Under the pieces are notes generated by a model. It was not told where the DNA came from. It searched no databases and worked only from the letters and a program-made list of their open reading frames with translations. A program made the translations under genes and the position numbers. Shown piece after piece: positions 1-13,377 of a DNA stretch of 64,000 nt. The first letter of the stretch is position 1, and every line of letters starts with the position of its first letter. This DNA is from Adineta ricciae (Eukaryota > Rotifera > Eurotatoria > Adinetida > Adinetidae): assembly GCA_905250025.1 (NCBI GenBank), contig CAJNOJ010000030.1, forward strand, positions 310,001 to 374,000, in the 5' to 3' direction.

Positions 1-1403
1 CAACATATTCTCAAACACTAACACAATTCATGTGAATGAAATCGCTTCTCATTGGTCAGTCGATTCGATTGTCCAGTGAGTTTCATCGAATTTACTATTT
101 GAGATGCATATCTATGCAAAAATTTCATCAATATCCATCCCGTTTGTTTATTATTATCTATTCCATACTGCTTAAAGGCAGGGAGAAAAAAAAACTGACA
201 AATGATGAATACTCTTTCCATATCGTAATTATATAGATGAAGTTGAAGATTAACGTACGAACTTTCCTCGATAATAATACGTGTCAAGTGCATAATTCTT
301 ATACATATCTATCGATATAAATAGTGTGGGAAGAAGAAAGATACCAACCGTAAATGTCATATATAAAGTCCAGAATTTCAAGAGACGATCAATTTAGCGA
401 CAAGCTACGACCTGACTAGAATGCAATGAACTAGAAGGGCAAAATTAGAGGAAAAATCCAGCTAATTCTCGTGATAGATAATAAACACAGACGATGTCTA
501 ATCAAAGTGTATTTTTTCATCTAACAATATACTTGTCTTGTTCAATGACAGTTGACAGACGTGATGATAGAAAGAAAAATGATCGAGTCTTGAAACCCAT
601 CTGAATTAGTCCGATGAAAAGGAAAGAACATTAGAAATGACATTGACAATAATAAAACGAAAAATACTCACTGTTTATTCTTAGTCAAGGTTCTTGACTA
701 AACTGATAATACATCGAGCAAAGGATATGTATGTATGTATGTTTCTTATCGATATTTAACTGCACAGATGATCTGTAAACATCGATACCGATCGATGATA
801 ACAACATGCAACTGTTATGTTCGAGCAACTGAAGTAATTGTTAGAGCACGAGAGACGCTCAAATGCACATTCGAAGAACAAACGACACGAGAATGAGAAT
901 AGTATTTTTACTCGTGGTTGTCTTTTTCTCCTCCTCCTTCTCATCTTCCCGCTGTTGATCTTTAAATTTTGAGCATACACGCACGGAAAAGACCTGCTCT
1001 CGTGTCATCCCTCTATTTCCTTTGTTTGATGATACGCATACATACATGTAAATACCATTCTAAATTATAGTAATATGCTCATTTTTATCTTTGTTTGATC
1101 TCGGCGTATTTCTATTGGAAAAACTCAGAAGAAACAAAAAAAAAGAACGATGACAAATGTCGATGATATAGTACATGCATAATAATTACTAATATAATGT
1201 TTTTTTCATAAATAGCTAGTGAAACTCAGAATGATTATATGGTAACATAAGAATGTATCATCGCATTCAATTTCATAACTGTATTTATGCTTTGATTTAT
1301 ATACAAAACAATTGAACAGAAACGTTCTTTGATCGAATATCGAACAAGATATCTATTCATGACGAAGTGATGTTCTACATAGAAATATGAAAATGAACAA
1401 GAT
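1..1403. other. intergenic, no gene seen
   Basis: AT-rich sequence with only short overlapping ORFs in unrelated frames. None has a recognisable domain or splice-linked continuation. It lies downstream of the leftward claudin-like gene, so it probably holds that gene's 3' end. Confidence 0.5.
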
Positions 1404-2405
1404 TTAGGCAGTACGTATAAGAGGACCAACGATAGTTTCGCTGGTTAAATTGACAATTGGTTTGAAAGGTGGACCAACAGGTTCTCCGAATCGATAATAA
1501 GCAGGTGGTGCACTATGTATAACAGGCACACCTGTCGCACGAACAATAGATGGTTGCGGTAGTGCACCGACGATTCGAAGTGTGGACGGTGGTCGATCGT
1601 ATGGTATTACACGTTGAGTGAGATATTGCGAAAGCAAAGATGGTTCTGTTCGAGGACTGTACGGTACCGGTGGTAGAACTGGTGGTCGGAATCCGTATGC
1701 TGGTCCGAGCATTCGTTGACCACCAATAATTGGATTTCGCATGTTTATTGTTTTGCTGCTGAGATTAGTTCCTATATTACCGTAGCCAGACTTCCTATAT
1801 AACAAAGCGGCACCTAGAAATAGAAGCGCTGCTAAAAATTCTAAGATTATTGTTGGTACCATAAGCCAAAAACCATAACGTTTATTGTAATAATAATCTC
1901 CTCGTACATTCGAATAGTCATTCGATTGTCGCCCGAATATTGGTAAACCAATAACAAGAAAAATAAATGCCATTATAGCTAGAGCTGCTGCTAAGTACGC
2001 CAAAAGAGGTAATATCGCAGCCGCTATTGCTGTTGCAAGACCTAATGAAAGTAGAATCATTCCAGTTGTTATTAAACCTTGTGCCGTGCTGATAAAATTC
2101 GGTCGAGTTCCATTGAAGACTTGCGCTTCAGCCGTTGACCAACGTTGGCAAACCGTATTATACAAAGGTGTTTGTTCTTGACAATATGCCCACAGACCAT
2201 AATACTCTGTAATAGAGCCACTGTAACGTTGGAATGTATGCCAGTCAGGTACACCAAAACCGATCCATCCTAATCAAGTAGAATTATCATACAGCAAAGA
2301 AATAGCAATGACTTTATTTGTCTAGTTCATACCGAGAATGAAAGCAATCAATGAAAGAAGAATTCCGAGAACCAGTAAAGCTTTCCATCTACTCGAAGCG
2401 TCCAT
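1404..2405 (-). CDS. claudin/PMP22-like tetraspan membrane protein
   Basis: Two exons: 2405-2333 and 2269-1404, with a 63-base GT..AG intron, giving 312 residues. Exon 1 encodes MDASSRWKALLVLGILLSL, the first membrane segment. The extracellular loop carries W (GWIGFG), then GLWAYC and a second Cys ten residues on (TVCQRW), which is the W-GLW-C-C signature of the claudin/PMP22/EMP superfamily. Three further hydrophobic helices follow (near LITTGMILLSLGLATAIAAA, YLAAALAIMAFIFLVIGLPI and LMVPTIILEFLAALLFLGAA). The last third is a Pro-rich, probably cytosolic tail of about 120 residues, longer than in a typical claudin. By family, such proteins act at cell-cell contacts or modulate channels. Assignment to a specific claudin type is not possible from sequence alone. 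The start is the first Met before helix 1. Confidence 0.75.
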
Positions 2406-3415
2406 TAGAAATAATATCCTATTTTACTAGATGAAAGAAAGGGAGAGAGAGAGAGAGATAGGGGGGACTTGATATATGTTGCCTGATTGTAACTATATGT
2501 GCGTGTCGTCACTTATATTGACAAAAAACTACGGAATAATATAAAAATCAATGTAATAGTACGTTAGAAAAAAAATTGCCAAGGAGAAACCACAGACTAC
2601 TAATATGCAATAGTCATTCATGCATGTCGAGCAGTATATCAACAAAAACAAAATATAATATATCTAGAAACAATACTTTAATGAGAAAAAAAAAACCACT
2701 AAGAATTGTTTTTCCCTCGTGTTATGATAAGTATTAGATAGGTGGAAAAAAATATATAATATTTTGAGCCACCATAGTATAGTCAAACGAAAAACAGCCT
2801 TCACTAGTCATATTATTTCGTACGATAAGTAATGGTAGCCTTGACGAGAAGAACGTGTCTATCGCATACTATATGATTAATAATTAAGTTACCTTAAAGA
2901 TAAACAAGAAAAACCAGTACTTTGGGCAAATCTTTACGAAATATATCGTTCGATATGAATTACAAATTACTCTGACCATTTCTTTATGTACAGAGAGATA
3001 TGCAACTATCAAGCACGACACTAAATGTCACAGAGTTCTTTTGCTTTCCGCTTCGAACAACAACAGGTAGGTATTTTCGTTTTTCAAGGTTATTCTTAAT
3101 GGCTAATAATATCTATTTAATTAGATCCAAGAACATGTTAAATGTGTTTTTCTGTGACAACTCACATATAACTTAAAACGTAAAATCTCAAATGTATCGA
3201 GCAGATTAATCATATGGTATCTACTTTGTGCATGAATATAACTTAGATGAACGAAACAAACTTCTACTAGCTATACTTCGGTTAATCTTCAGCGTCATCT
3301 ATCGAACTGTTCAGTACATAGATAATTCTCATTCGTCAATGGAAAAAAAAGCAGATGATACTGACGAGCAGATTGATTTGGATTTGATTTAATAATCGTG
3401 ACTTTTAGCTTAGCC
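2406..3415. other. intergenic between divergent genes
   Basis: About 1 kb between the starts of the leftward claudin-like gene and the rightward Asterix gene, so it should hold both promoters. A GA dinucleotide run lies at about 2438-2458. No ORF with a recognisable domain was found. Confidence 0.5.
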
Positions 3416-3927
3416 ATGGATAATCGTCGACAAGCTCGCATTCATAGGTAGAAATCTTCTCTTTTTTTTCATAGCACTTCTCATCAAAATCTTCTCTTCT
3501 CAAGATTTCGACCCGCACTGATCACACAAATCGATGATGCATTACCTGATTACATGAATTTGATGGGCATGATCTTTTCGATGTGTTCATTAATGCTTAA
3601 AGTAAGTTATTCTGTATAATGAAAGAATATCTCAAGTGAAATTTTCAGATCAAATGGTGTGCATGGATTGCCATTTTTGCTGGTAAAGTCATTTGAACAA
3701 ATCGTTCATTTCGAATGAATCATTTCCTTTCGTTTAGCATTAGTCGGTTTCGCTAATTCTCGTACTACAGACGATGCCAAGCAAGTTCTCAGCAGTTTTA
3801 TGTATGTCCAAACGATTGTGTAACATTTGCTCACTCATCAAATTTTGTTTTCAGGCTGTCAATCTCTGCAGTTGTTGTTACTTATATGCAAAATCCAGCA
3901 CCGATGACAATACCCTTTATGCAGTAG
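3416..3927 (+). CDS. WDR83OS: PAT complex subunit Asterix (WDR83OS homologue)
   Basis: Five small exons: 3416-3447, 3505-3601, 3649-3682, 3738-3801 and 3855-3927. All have GT..AG introns of 46-57 bases and together give a 99-residue protein. The core reads [19 protein letters not shown], then [20 protein letters not shown], then [20 protein letters not shown] and NPAPMTIPF. This follows human Asterix (PDYMNLLGMIFSMCGLMLK, KWCAWVAVYCSFISFANSR, YLQNPQPMTPPW) along its whole length. Asterix partners CCDC47 in the ER PAT complex, which chaperones multi-spanning membrane proteins during insertion. Two to three membrane-associated helices are visible. The start is the Met opening the only frame that splices cleanly into the conserved core; the N-terminal 20 residues are not conserved. 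A polyadenylation-like AATAAA lies shortly after the stop. Confidence 0.93.
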
Positions 3928-4041
3928 AAAATACGGCTGTTTTTTTTATGCTACATTCATTTATCTGTCTGTTTATTTTCCAGTAGAAATAAACGAAAAA
4001 TAAATATTGTGTTTTGTGTGTCTGATTTTGTTTTCTTTCGA

Positions 4042-4650
4042 TTATTGATCCGGTCCACCGAGGAAAATAGGCGAAGCTAATAGTTGATTTAGTGTATTTT
4101 CCAAATTCTGTCGAGCTTTCTTGTTCTGTGATTGTAAAAATCGAACATTATTTCGCAATGTACGTTGTTCATTACTTTCATTTCGGTTCCGTCGATGAAC
4201 TTGTTCGCTTAATTCTTGAAATTTCACCGACTCTCGTTCGAGTTCATTCTGTAATTGTTGACATTCACCTTCTAAGGTATTAATCTTCGCTTCTAAATCC
4301 TTCTTTTCTTGCAATCGATATAAATTTTGTCTCATACCATATGCCATGCTGCTTGGATATAATTCTTCGTAGGTATTCATCCATTGTGTATATTCATTTT
4401 TAACTCGTTCGAGGAGAAGGCCACGTTCGAGACAATGAACTTTGGTAATGCGAATCAATTCATTGAATAGGTCGTCATAGATCCGACGACGTTTCGGACA
4501 AAGGCCGACTTCTAATGCGTAATCATTGTAGAGTAATTTGTCAAAATATTCTTCTAATTGTTTTACATCTTCATGTGTACTTGGAACAGAAGATGGAATG
4601 AATGATTGATCCTCATGACGACCTAATGTTAACTGAATTTTACGATTCAT
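4042..4650 (-). CDS. DNALI1: axonemal dynein light intermediate chain (p28/DNALI1)
   Basis: Single exon, 202 residues. The middle carries the p28 family hallmarks: VPSTHEDV, then GLCPKRRRIYDDLFNELIR and CLERGLLLERVKNE, then SSMAYGMRQNLY. These align with human DNALI1 (STPSTRMDV, GICPVRRELYSQCFDELIR, CAERGLLLLRVRDE, SSVAFGMRKAL). A coiled coil fills roughly residues 110-190. The protein is a light chain of inner-arm ciliary dyneins, consistent with a ciliated animal. It lacks the long basic N-terminal extension of the vertebrate protein. It converges with the Asterix gene (114 bases between stops) and is divergent from the small ORF at 4790. No intron is needed. Confidence 0.9.
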   Translation of the reverse strand: MNRKIQLTLGRHEDQSFIPSSVPSTHEDVKQLEEYFDKLLYNDYALEVGLCPKRRRIYDDLFNELIRITKVHCLERGLLLERVKNEYTQWMNTYEELYPSSMAYGMRQNLYRLQEKKDLEAKINTLEGECQQLQNELERESVKFQELSEQVHRRNRNESNEQRTLRNNVRFLQSQNKKARQNLENTLNQLLASPIFLGGPDQ

Positions 4651-4789
4651 CTCGTGTTGTGTTTTATTAGTTACTAAATGAGTCTGCTTTCAAACAATAC
4701 GAGAAAGGTAGATTGTACTGTTGACTAAAGATATCGTTGTCAAGTAATACATTGAAAAGAGAGAAATTTATGTTTTCATTTCGATTCAG

Positions 4790-5050
4790 ATGTCACAACG
4801 AAAGCAGCAAACTGAAAACTTTTCTCTAAACGAAGATCTGATCATGTTAAATAAACCCTTCGAAAACCGCTATACAAATGAAAATCAAGAATATCGCCAA
4901 ATGGCTGAATCACGTTCAAAAACGCCTCCTATATTTGATGACTGGAATAATCATCGATCTCAATCTCGTCACAACTATTCGCGTGATCATCGTTATCGTT
5001 CAGAATCTAGTCGAAGTCCATCGTCATCCTATTCAGCTCAACGTCGATAA
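4790..5050 (+). CDS. small Arg/Ser-rich hypothetical protein
   Basis: 86-residue ORF, 139 bases from the divergent DNALI1 start. The ATG directly follows a good acceptor-like tract (cgattcag), so a 5'-UTR intron is possible. The C-terminal half is rich in Arg, Ser, His and Tyr (SRDHRYRSESSRSPSSSY), resembling short RS-type disordered segments. I do not recognise a family. The compositional bias argues that it is coding, but there is no domain to confirm it and another frame (4878-5102) is also open. Confidence 0.4.
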   Translation: MSQRKQQTENFSLNEDLIMLNKPFENRYTNENQEYRQMAESRSKTPPIFDDWNNHRSQSRHNYSRDHRYRSESSRSPSSSYSAQRR

Positions 5051-7882
5051 AACTATACTATTCATCAACCAATTAGATTCATGCATATGTAGGCCAATGT
5101 AACCTCATCATTGTGTCATGAAATTATCAGATGAAAATGCAGATATTATCTGTTACTTATTAATGCTTTGTAAAATCCCTGAGATTCCTATTGTTAATCA
5201 AGATAATAGAATGTCTTCGTGCTACTATTCATAATTTAAAGTACCTCTTAAGAACGAACAAACAAAAAAAATGCATTTATTTTCACACAAGCGTACGGCT
5301 ATGGTCGTTAGTAAAATGAAAAAGAAAGGGACGGGCTTGTTTTTTCCTCTCTGATTAATCAATACAACATTACATATAGGATATCCACTGTGCTTTTATT
5401 CGATTATATCGTCGTAAATAAAGTCAACTAGAAAAACATGTTCTGCATATCAGTCCGCATGGAAACTGTGTCTGCAGAGATTGTCAACACGACGTTGTTA
5501 ATCGACTTAAATCTTTGTCGATAATTAGCTCGCATATTTCCGTCTCATGAATAATTCGTTCTGAAGAAAACTCTTTGCCAATCAATACATTCAATAAACA
5601 ATCTATATCATCAGAAATAAATCTTCGGAACTTTGTGACAATGAGATAATGTTTACGTTTTTCTCACCCAATAAGAACAACAACAAATCAATAGGAGGAT
5701 ATCTAGGTCGTAATTAGCAAATGAATTCTCTCACATTGAAAAGGATCTAAAAAAGGAAAATCATATTTATTCAAGTGAATAATTCTTCTGATCGATGAAT
5801 GCGCTCTATTGATCTGAAAGGATGGTTGTCTCTCTGTCATAGATAATATCCGAAAGTGCGTACCATTTCCGTAAAATTGATCTGGATAAAAGCGTCACGC
5901 TTTGCCACAAAACTCCCTGCGACATGAATGACATATTTTTAACGAGAATTTAAAAAAAGAACAGCAAGAATACTTCTATTTCAATGGCAAACTTGCTATA
6001 AATATAACACCACCGTTTTTAATTGGTAGAACAAGAAAAGCAATCGTATTAACAATTTATGACGTATATTTTCAATGTGCGTCCTTTGTTTGTATTTTGT
6101 TTAGTTATGTACATATTGATTTGTAGTTTGAAGTGCTTTTTCCTGAATATTGAATTATTCTTCATTTATTTGTTTATACATTGTTATCTTAATTTCATTT
6201 TGACTTTCAATATCGATTGCCGAATGGCCTTTTCTATGTGTTTTTGACAAGTTCGGAAATACCAATAGCTATTTAGCGTATTGTTCAGACGAATCTCGCG
6301 CTATTCTATTACCCGCCATCAATGGGCAGCCTAAAGGGCTTTTAACTGAAATGGATAGAAATCTGATCGACATATTCGGAAATACTTGGACAAATTTAAT
6401 CAATAATGATTCTTATTCTTCGAGACAAAAATAACGAAGTATCGCTGGTGTTAAGATTTGATTTTCATCGTTATGTTTGGTAATCAAATTCTTCTGCCTG
6501 ATCACGAATGATTTGTCAGCAGCGAATGAGAAATAATGCCGTATATTAATCGTTCTCGCGCACATAAAACGCAAATTTTAATTAAAATAATCATCTCGAA
6601 ATAAATGTAATCAAAAAGATCTTAGACAATTTTAGTCTTTGTCTTCTATTATTAATCAAACAATAATTCTGTACGAGCACGCAAACACTTCCTTTTGAGA
6701 AAAGAAAAGGTCTGAAAACAAAACGTAATTTGCCTCGCTTTTTCTTCTTCTTCTTCATGAATAACATATTTTCTAATAAATAATAGGCAACGTATTTCTT
6801 TTGACTTTTTTTTTTCTTCTTCTTCTTTTACGTTATAAAATTTAATCAATAATCTCGAGTAATACTCCAGAAGGAAAAGAACTCTTCTAAAACAATCTAA
6901 TTATATCATTCTAGTTTTTCTTTTTTTTACCGTTCATTGAATAATTCGAGTGTTGCAGCGAATCTTACACGAGCATATCGTTCTGAGATATCACCCGATA
7001 AGAAAATGGTCTTGTCTCATTCTTGTGCAGTTCTTTTCATTAACAATTCCATTTCCATAATAAATGTGCTGTTCAAAACTAAATGACATTTTCTAGTTTT
7101 ACACAAGAAAAAAAGGTAAAAGATACTAGGGGGACTTTTCTTTTGAGACTAATTACAAAGTTATTTCTTCGTTTCAGTCACCTATTTCGAAAGAAGAAAG
7201 AAAGGTCTTGAAATTGATTAGCGTAAATCTCCTAATTAGAAAGTTGAATAAAATTCGATGTCAGATTGCATCTGTCTGTGACAATGTAATCATTAAATAA
7301 GATAATGAGAAAAAGAAAAGGGTCGGTATGGACTATGATGATAAAATAAGCTTGATTATTACAGATTACTCGCACTTATCCATGTGTTATCAACACAGTT
7401 CATTTGTAGTTGTGAAAAGTACTTGGTAGACTTTCGGGTTTTTTTTTCTCTCTTCACTTTTCTTCCTTTTTTTATGTTGCTTTTCCCTTTTCTCTTTTGA
7501 AAGCGTACGTGAGCGACCAAGCGAGCGTGATTATTGTTAAAACTTGTCAATAACGGGCGACAAAAGGAAGATAAAAGAGAGAATAAGAGAAAGCGAAAGA
7601 GAGGGAGGAACGCAAGAGGAGAGACGAGAAAGTCGATCGCCTATTCTCGTTATCATCATTGTCGCTCGTTGGCTTGTCTTCTGTCGACAAGTTTACTCAA
7701 TTCATTTCTTCGTTTTCTTTCTTTTTTTTAACAACTAATATACGTGTTATCCTAGAATTTTTCGATGTCTCTTTGTACGACATATTTCATAAAAACTAAT
7801 TCGGATTAGTGGTAACGTCTTGGGAAGAAATACGTGCGAACCGTATGTGTGTCTATATGTGTACGCATATCTGGAATCGTCG
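5051..7882. other. long intergenic region upstream of the glutamate receptor gene
   Basis: About 2.8 kb of AT-rich DNA with short spurious ORFs only. It contains pyrimidine-rich stretches near 6730-6835 and 7440-7500 and a purine-rich stretch at about 7556-7640. No RNA gene or domain was found. Presumably it carries the receptor gene promoter and 5' UTR. Confidence 0.45.
7556..7640 (+). repeat. purine-rich (GA/AAG) tract
   Basis: About 80 bases that are overwhelmingly A and G on the + strand, interrupted by a few pyrimidines, located some 250 bases before the receptor start codon. Confidence 0.5.
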
Positions 7883-10800
7883 ATGCTCGTCGTGTCATTG
7901 TCAGAGACAATCTCATTAGTCATCATCCTTATTTTGATTGTCTACGAAATCGACAATGGTGATTGCAATCAGGATGATAATTACCATAATTATCCACCGA
8001 AGTTTCGTGCTCCACATAGTCCATCTTACGAGTATATCTACATACCAGGTAAGAGAGTTGATTTAACTGCGGAGAACATCTGTCGTTTCCTTTTTTAAGG
8101 AGATATTTTACTTGGTGGCTTTTTTCCAATTCATCAACCACCATCGAACGATTTGGGATCTATGCAATGTACAGCGATTAAACGAGAACGCGGTATTCAA
8201 CGTCTCGAAGCGATGCTATTCGCTCTCGATGTAGTCAATACTCGATCGTCAGGTTTAATGTCAACCGTACTTGCTAATAGTAATATTCGTTTCGGTGCCC
8301 TTATCTACGATTCCTGTGATTACGAATCCTATGCTGTTGAACGTGCCTTCAATATGCTCTTGCCATCGGTTCATCAGTGCATTCGATTGCATCATCGTAA
8401 TGAATCGTCATTGATAGCTGGTGTTATTGGCAGTGCATCAAGTATTGTCTCAATGGCAATTGCTGATATTCTTCGTTTAGCTGAGGTAGAAAAAAAAAAC
8501 GTTTTGTTTAGATTGAAAAATCCCATCGAAAATATCTTCTCCTCATGGAAATATTTTATTGATTAAATTTACACTGAAAGATTCTCGAGAGAAAACAAAA
8601 CTCACTCCTATCGATTCTCCCTGAAATATTTCGCTAGATAATAAAATCCTGCCTATTGACTAAACTTATTAATAAATTAAAGTAGATTTTCTTCTGGTTG
8701 ACTTCAAGTCATTCTTTTTTCTTTTGTTTTTAATAGATTCCACAAATATCTTATGCATCAACAAGTACAGAATTGAGTGAAAAACCACGTTTCCAGTTTT
8801 TTTCTCGGGTTGTACCACCGGACACATATCAAGCTGAAGCTGTAAGTAGGCATTTTCTTCTTTCCATTATTTACACATGTAATTTTCTTTGCCTTGTTCA
8901 GGTAGTCAGTATTATTCAGTTCCTCAACTGGACGTATGTTGCTGTTATTAAAGAAACTGGCTCCTACGGTGAACGTTTGACTGATGATTTTAAGACAAAA
9001 CTAAAAAATAAAAGTATTAGCAAGGCAGAAAACAGACTTATCTGACAGGCGTTTTTCTTCTGTTTAGCTATATGTGTCGCAGGAGAATTATCTGTTAATG
9101 TTAAAGATGCCAATACTTATGTGCGTGTCATTCGCGAACTCTACGAAGATGAAAAATATCGTTTCGTTGTTGGAGTTATCATTTTTGCTCAAGAAGATTC
9201 TGTTAGGTAAATGAATTTGATATAAAGAAATCTCAATCAAAGAAATCATCGTTATAGACAAATACTCAATCAGACAGCTTCGAAAAATGAATTAAATGGT
9301 CGATGGGTTTTTCTCGGAACGGACGGTTGGGGAAAGAAATGGTACCCCGTAGAAAATTTTGGACGTGCAGCTATTAATGCTATAACTATCGCACCAAAAT
9401 TATATCCTATAGCTGGTAAATCAGATTGAACACGTTTTGATCTTATATCTCTTTGTAGCCTTCGATGAATATTTCACCAAGTTGATTCCGTCGAAGAACA
9501 CACGAAATCCCTGGTTTATTGAATATTGGGAAGAAACCTATAAATGTAAATTCCAACATTCTCCCAGCACAATCTTCAATCAAAACTATACACGTTCTTG
9601 TTCCGGTGTGTACTAAATCAGGTTTTTATGACATCGATGATGATTGACAAAAGCTTTTCTAAAAAAAACAAATGAGTTCCTAACCTTGATTACTTCGACA
9701 TAACACGACTAAGTCTCTCTTCGATGTAGAAAACACAATGTCATCTCGATGTAGTCAGTAAATATACAGATACGTACGCATCGTTCATGTCAATGTTTCT
9801 CTGAATTACTTACACATCTTCACACAGATAAGAATGACTTATAGTGTCAGGAAAGCGAATATTTCCGGTCATGTTAATCATCATGCACTCTCAAACGTTC
9901 TATCTTATGCAAATACTGCTTTTGATGACAGACAAAGACGCTCTCGCTCACTTTTGTCTGCCAATTATTTTCAAATGATAATCAACTCATGTTATTTCGA
10001 GATTGAATTAAGTGATATTTATAGAAACCATCATTTCCTTTGATATTTCTTAATTAAATGATAAAAATTTGCTTTTTTTTCTAATCTAGATAATTACAGT
10101 ACATATGCGAATTTATCGGTTCACTATTTTCAAGAAGGTTACGTTCATTACGTCGTCGATGCGGTGTTTACTCTTGTAATCGCGATCAAGAAACTAATTG
10201 ATGAAAAATGTTCCAATCCATCCAGACACAAACCTTTATGTAAAGAATTTTATCCATTCGATGGCACGAGACTACTTTCAGTTTTACGAAATGTTACCTT
10301 TCGAAATGGTAACATTCGTTTTTATCGAAGAAAACGCTTTTTTTTTGGAAACATACTTCTAGATTTATCCAAACGAAGTATCAAGTTTACACCGAATGGC
10401 GATGGAATCGGAACATATGATATATTTCAATATCAAATTATTGATTCGAATAATAAACTGAATTACCGAACAATTGGTGAATTTAGTGATAGTGATCAAG
10501 TTAATGAAAGGTCAGTTGAAATAAGAGAATATGAGATCGATTCCGCTTCTCTCGGAAGCAATTGCTATGATGAATTAAGACGAACTACGACATTTTTGTA
10601 ATGTTAGAAGAAATGCAATCTCTAGAAGTGCTCAACGCTTATTCTTAGATCGAACTTGTCATACAGACTAATGTCAAAAATTTATTGACTAATGAGCTTT
10701 TCTTGGCAGAAAAAAAATCTTCAGCCGGTAATGGTGCCACTTGTTAAATGTGTTTATATTGACTAATACTTGAAATAAACAGACAATCTATAAATGTCTT

Positions 10801-12684
10801 TTTGTGTATAACTCAATAGTTATTCTCTTGAAAGCGATGACGTCTTCTTTATATTCTCTGTTGTTTGCTGTATGTCGACTATGACCTGACGAGTCTATAA
10901 CATGATGAAAGAGGAGAACCGGGGCTTGTCTGGAATTCATTTTCATTAGCTGAATTCAATTGATTGCATCGTTGAATTTCTGATTGTTTTCTTTTTCATA
11001 GAGTTCGGATAGATTTAAACACGCTGAAATGGTTTAAATATTATCCACAACATTTAACTTGGTCAGAAATTGATGTCACACCTCGATCATTTTGCAGTGA
11101 ACCATGTCGTCCGGGTGAAATACGCACCAGTACCGATTCTCAACAATGCTGTTGGACGTGTCGTGCATGCGATTTTTATCACATCGCTGTCAATGAAACT
11201 CTGTGTATTCCATGTGCTGAAACCGAAATTCCCAATACAAACTTTACGCATTGTGTTCCATTACAAGAACAGTACTTATCCATCAAAAATGGCATAGCGT
11301 GGCCAGCAATTATCCTTTCATCGATTGGTCTTCTCATGACAATTTATACAATTGTTATCTTCATACGTTTTTCTGATACACCAGTTATTAAAGCATCGTC
11401 GCGTGAATTGAGTTATTTTCTTCTATTCGGTATTTGTGCATGTCATCTATGTGCCTGGCCGCTTGTTCTTAAACCAACTGCAATAACGTGTTTTTTCATT
11501 CGTATTGGTGTTGGATTGAGTTTAACAATATGTCTTGCCGCATTGTTAACAAAAACGAATCGTTTAGCACGAATTTTCAACAATAAGCAACGCGTTCAAC
11601 AGCCATCATGTCTTTCTCCACGTTCTCAACTAGGCATCTGTGCTGGCATTGTTAGTATTCAGTTGATCGGCGTTCTCCTATGGATAGTTCTGTCTCCGCC
11701 TGCTGCTCTTCCAAAAACTGAATCGAAGCATAATCAAAGAAGTTTACTTGTTCTTTGTCGAACCGATAGTGTTCACATTGCTGGTTCACTTGTCTACAAT
11801 ATGTTACTCGTCATCTCATGTACACTTTATGCAATCAAAACTCGACAAATACCTGAAAATTTCAATGAAGCCAAACACATTGGTTTTGCCATGTATTCTA
11901 TATGTATCATTTGGTTAGCTTTCATCCCGATCTTCTTCGGCCTTCGAAGCAGTGATAATTGGTTTCGTGTAAGTTAATTTTGTCATTCTCGTAAATGTCG
12001 AATTCGTCTTTTTCTTTCTCTTTCAAGATCCAATTCGTTACTCTTGCTATTTGTTTAAGTCTATCAGCGACTGTTATACTTCTATGTTTGTTCGCACCGA
12101 AATTATACATTGTTCTTTTTGATCCGTCCAAGAATATTCAGTCAAAATTCAAAGCCTCCATGACAGGAAAGAAGCTTCCTCCGATCTCAGCAGCAGCACC
12201 ATCATCAGCAGCAGCGACAAGTCAATCGAAAGAAAATAATCATGTTAACAAAGTAGTAGTAACAACAACTGCGAATACACGTCAACGACGATTGACACCA
12301 TCGGAATATACAACTGAAGTGACGTTTTGCAATTCCAAAGCAGGAAGTTTCTCTATGAGTATTCACGAAGAAATGACGCAAACTGATAGTTGTAATGAAC
12401 AAAGGGCGTTAATCAATGGTATATGCACAGATATGGATCGACAAGAAACGCCTCCGAAGGATGATGAAAAAACGGATTTAATAGCGAAACCCAAACAAAG
12501 ATTAAGTGTCAGTTATTTACAATGTTCATCGAGTCGACGCAATTCGACAAGTCTATTACTATCCAATGAAAATCCATGGAAAAGAATGAGTAATGTTCGA
12601 TATAGACTTGAAAAACCAGATGAAACAAAGCAAGATTCATCGAATTCGCGACATGTCTGCGAACAACATATCACCTTCGTTTAG
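7883..12684 (+). CDS. metabotropic glutamate receptor-like class C GPCR
   Basis: Eleven exons: 7883-8048, 8100-8485, 8737-8841, 8902-9013, 9068-9206, 9258-9415, 9459-9605, 10090-10308, 10363-10510, 11002-11968 and 12028-12684. They total 3,204 bases, 1,067 residues, in frame throughout. An N-terminal hydrophobic signal (LVIILILIVYEI) precedes the Venus-flytrap domain, which has GDILLGGFFPIH, IKRERGIQRLEAMLFALD, IPQISYASTSTELS, FFSRVVPPDTYQAEA, FLGTDGWG and GTYDIFQYQ. A Cys-rich NCD3G segment (CSEPCRPGE, CCWTCRAC) leads to seven helices with ASSRELSYFLLFG, AALLTKTNRLARIF, KTRQIPENFNEAKHIGF and IIWLAFIPIFFG, all mGluR hallmarks. The cytosolic tail is Ser-rich and ends in TFV, a class I PDZ-ligand pattern. 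The Met at 7883 is chosen because it starts the signal peptide; an in-frame Met at 7820 is possible. By family it couples glutamate or a related ligand to G proteins; the ligand is inferred. Confidence 0.92.
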
Positions 12685-13377
12685 ATCGATGCTGGCTTTT
12701 CTTCGAATGTCATTTATTCTCTCTCTCTCACTCTCACTCTCTCTTTCCTCCTTTGTGTATCAATAAAGAACGACTGAAATCATCCGAATATCATCAGAAC
12801 AAAAAGCCTTGATGTTAATTGAGAGAATCGATCAATGGCAAATGATCGTTGATGTGTCTTTCATTAGAATGAATCAGCTTTGTTGATTTTCTCGATAGTT
12901 TAAATAAACACACACCGAATGATTATTCATTGTTGTTGTTAAATATTCACCAAATGACAATTCTTTTTATAGATTTTTAATGCATTCTGTTCTTGAATTA
13001 TAAAAACAAGGCGAATCAACTCCACCCGTTAAAAAATCGCTATTTCAGCAATAAGAAAGACTTACAAGAGAACATCGACTGAAATAATGAAAACAGAAAC
13101 TAGCCAGCGAAAGCCTATCAAACAAAAACGAATTCCTTTCTTCTATATATACAACGAATGTGAAGAATGCATTTTTTTGTCCACATATTTCTCTGAATTC
13201 TCTCACTATTTCTCTTCGCAGCTACCACATAACGATTGTTTTTATTACCTTCTTTTCTTTTTTTCTTCTTTCTCTCTCTCTGGTTTACTCTCTTATTCTT
13301 TCGCAGTTCTCCTATAAATATTCTGAATTATGTCAGTATGTGGAGTATACTCTCATACATTTCAAATTTGATCAATC
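12685..13377. other. intergenic between receptor and calcium-sensor genes
   Basis: Contains a CT-rich microsatellite (about 12717-12750) and a likely polyadenylation signal (AATAAA near 12760) for the receptor. The remaining 600 bases show nothing coding and probably include the promoter of the next gene. Confidence 0.45.
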
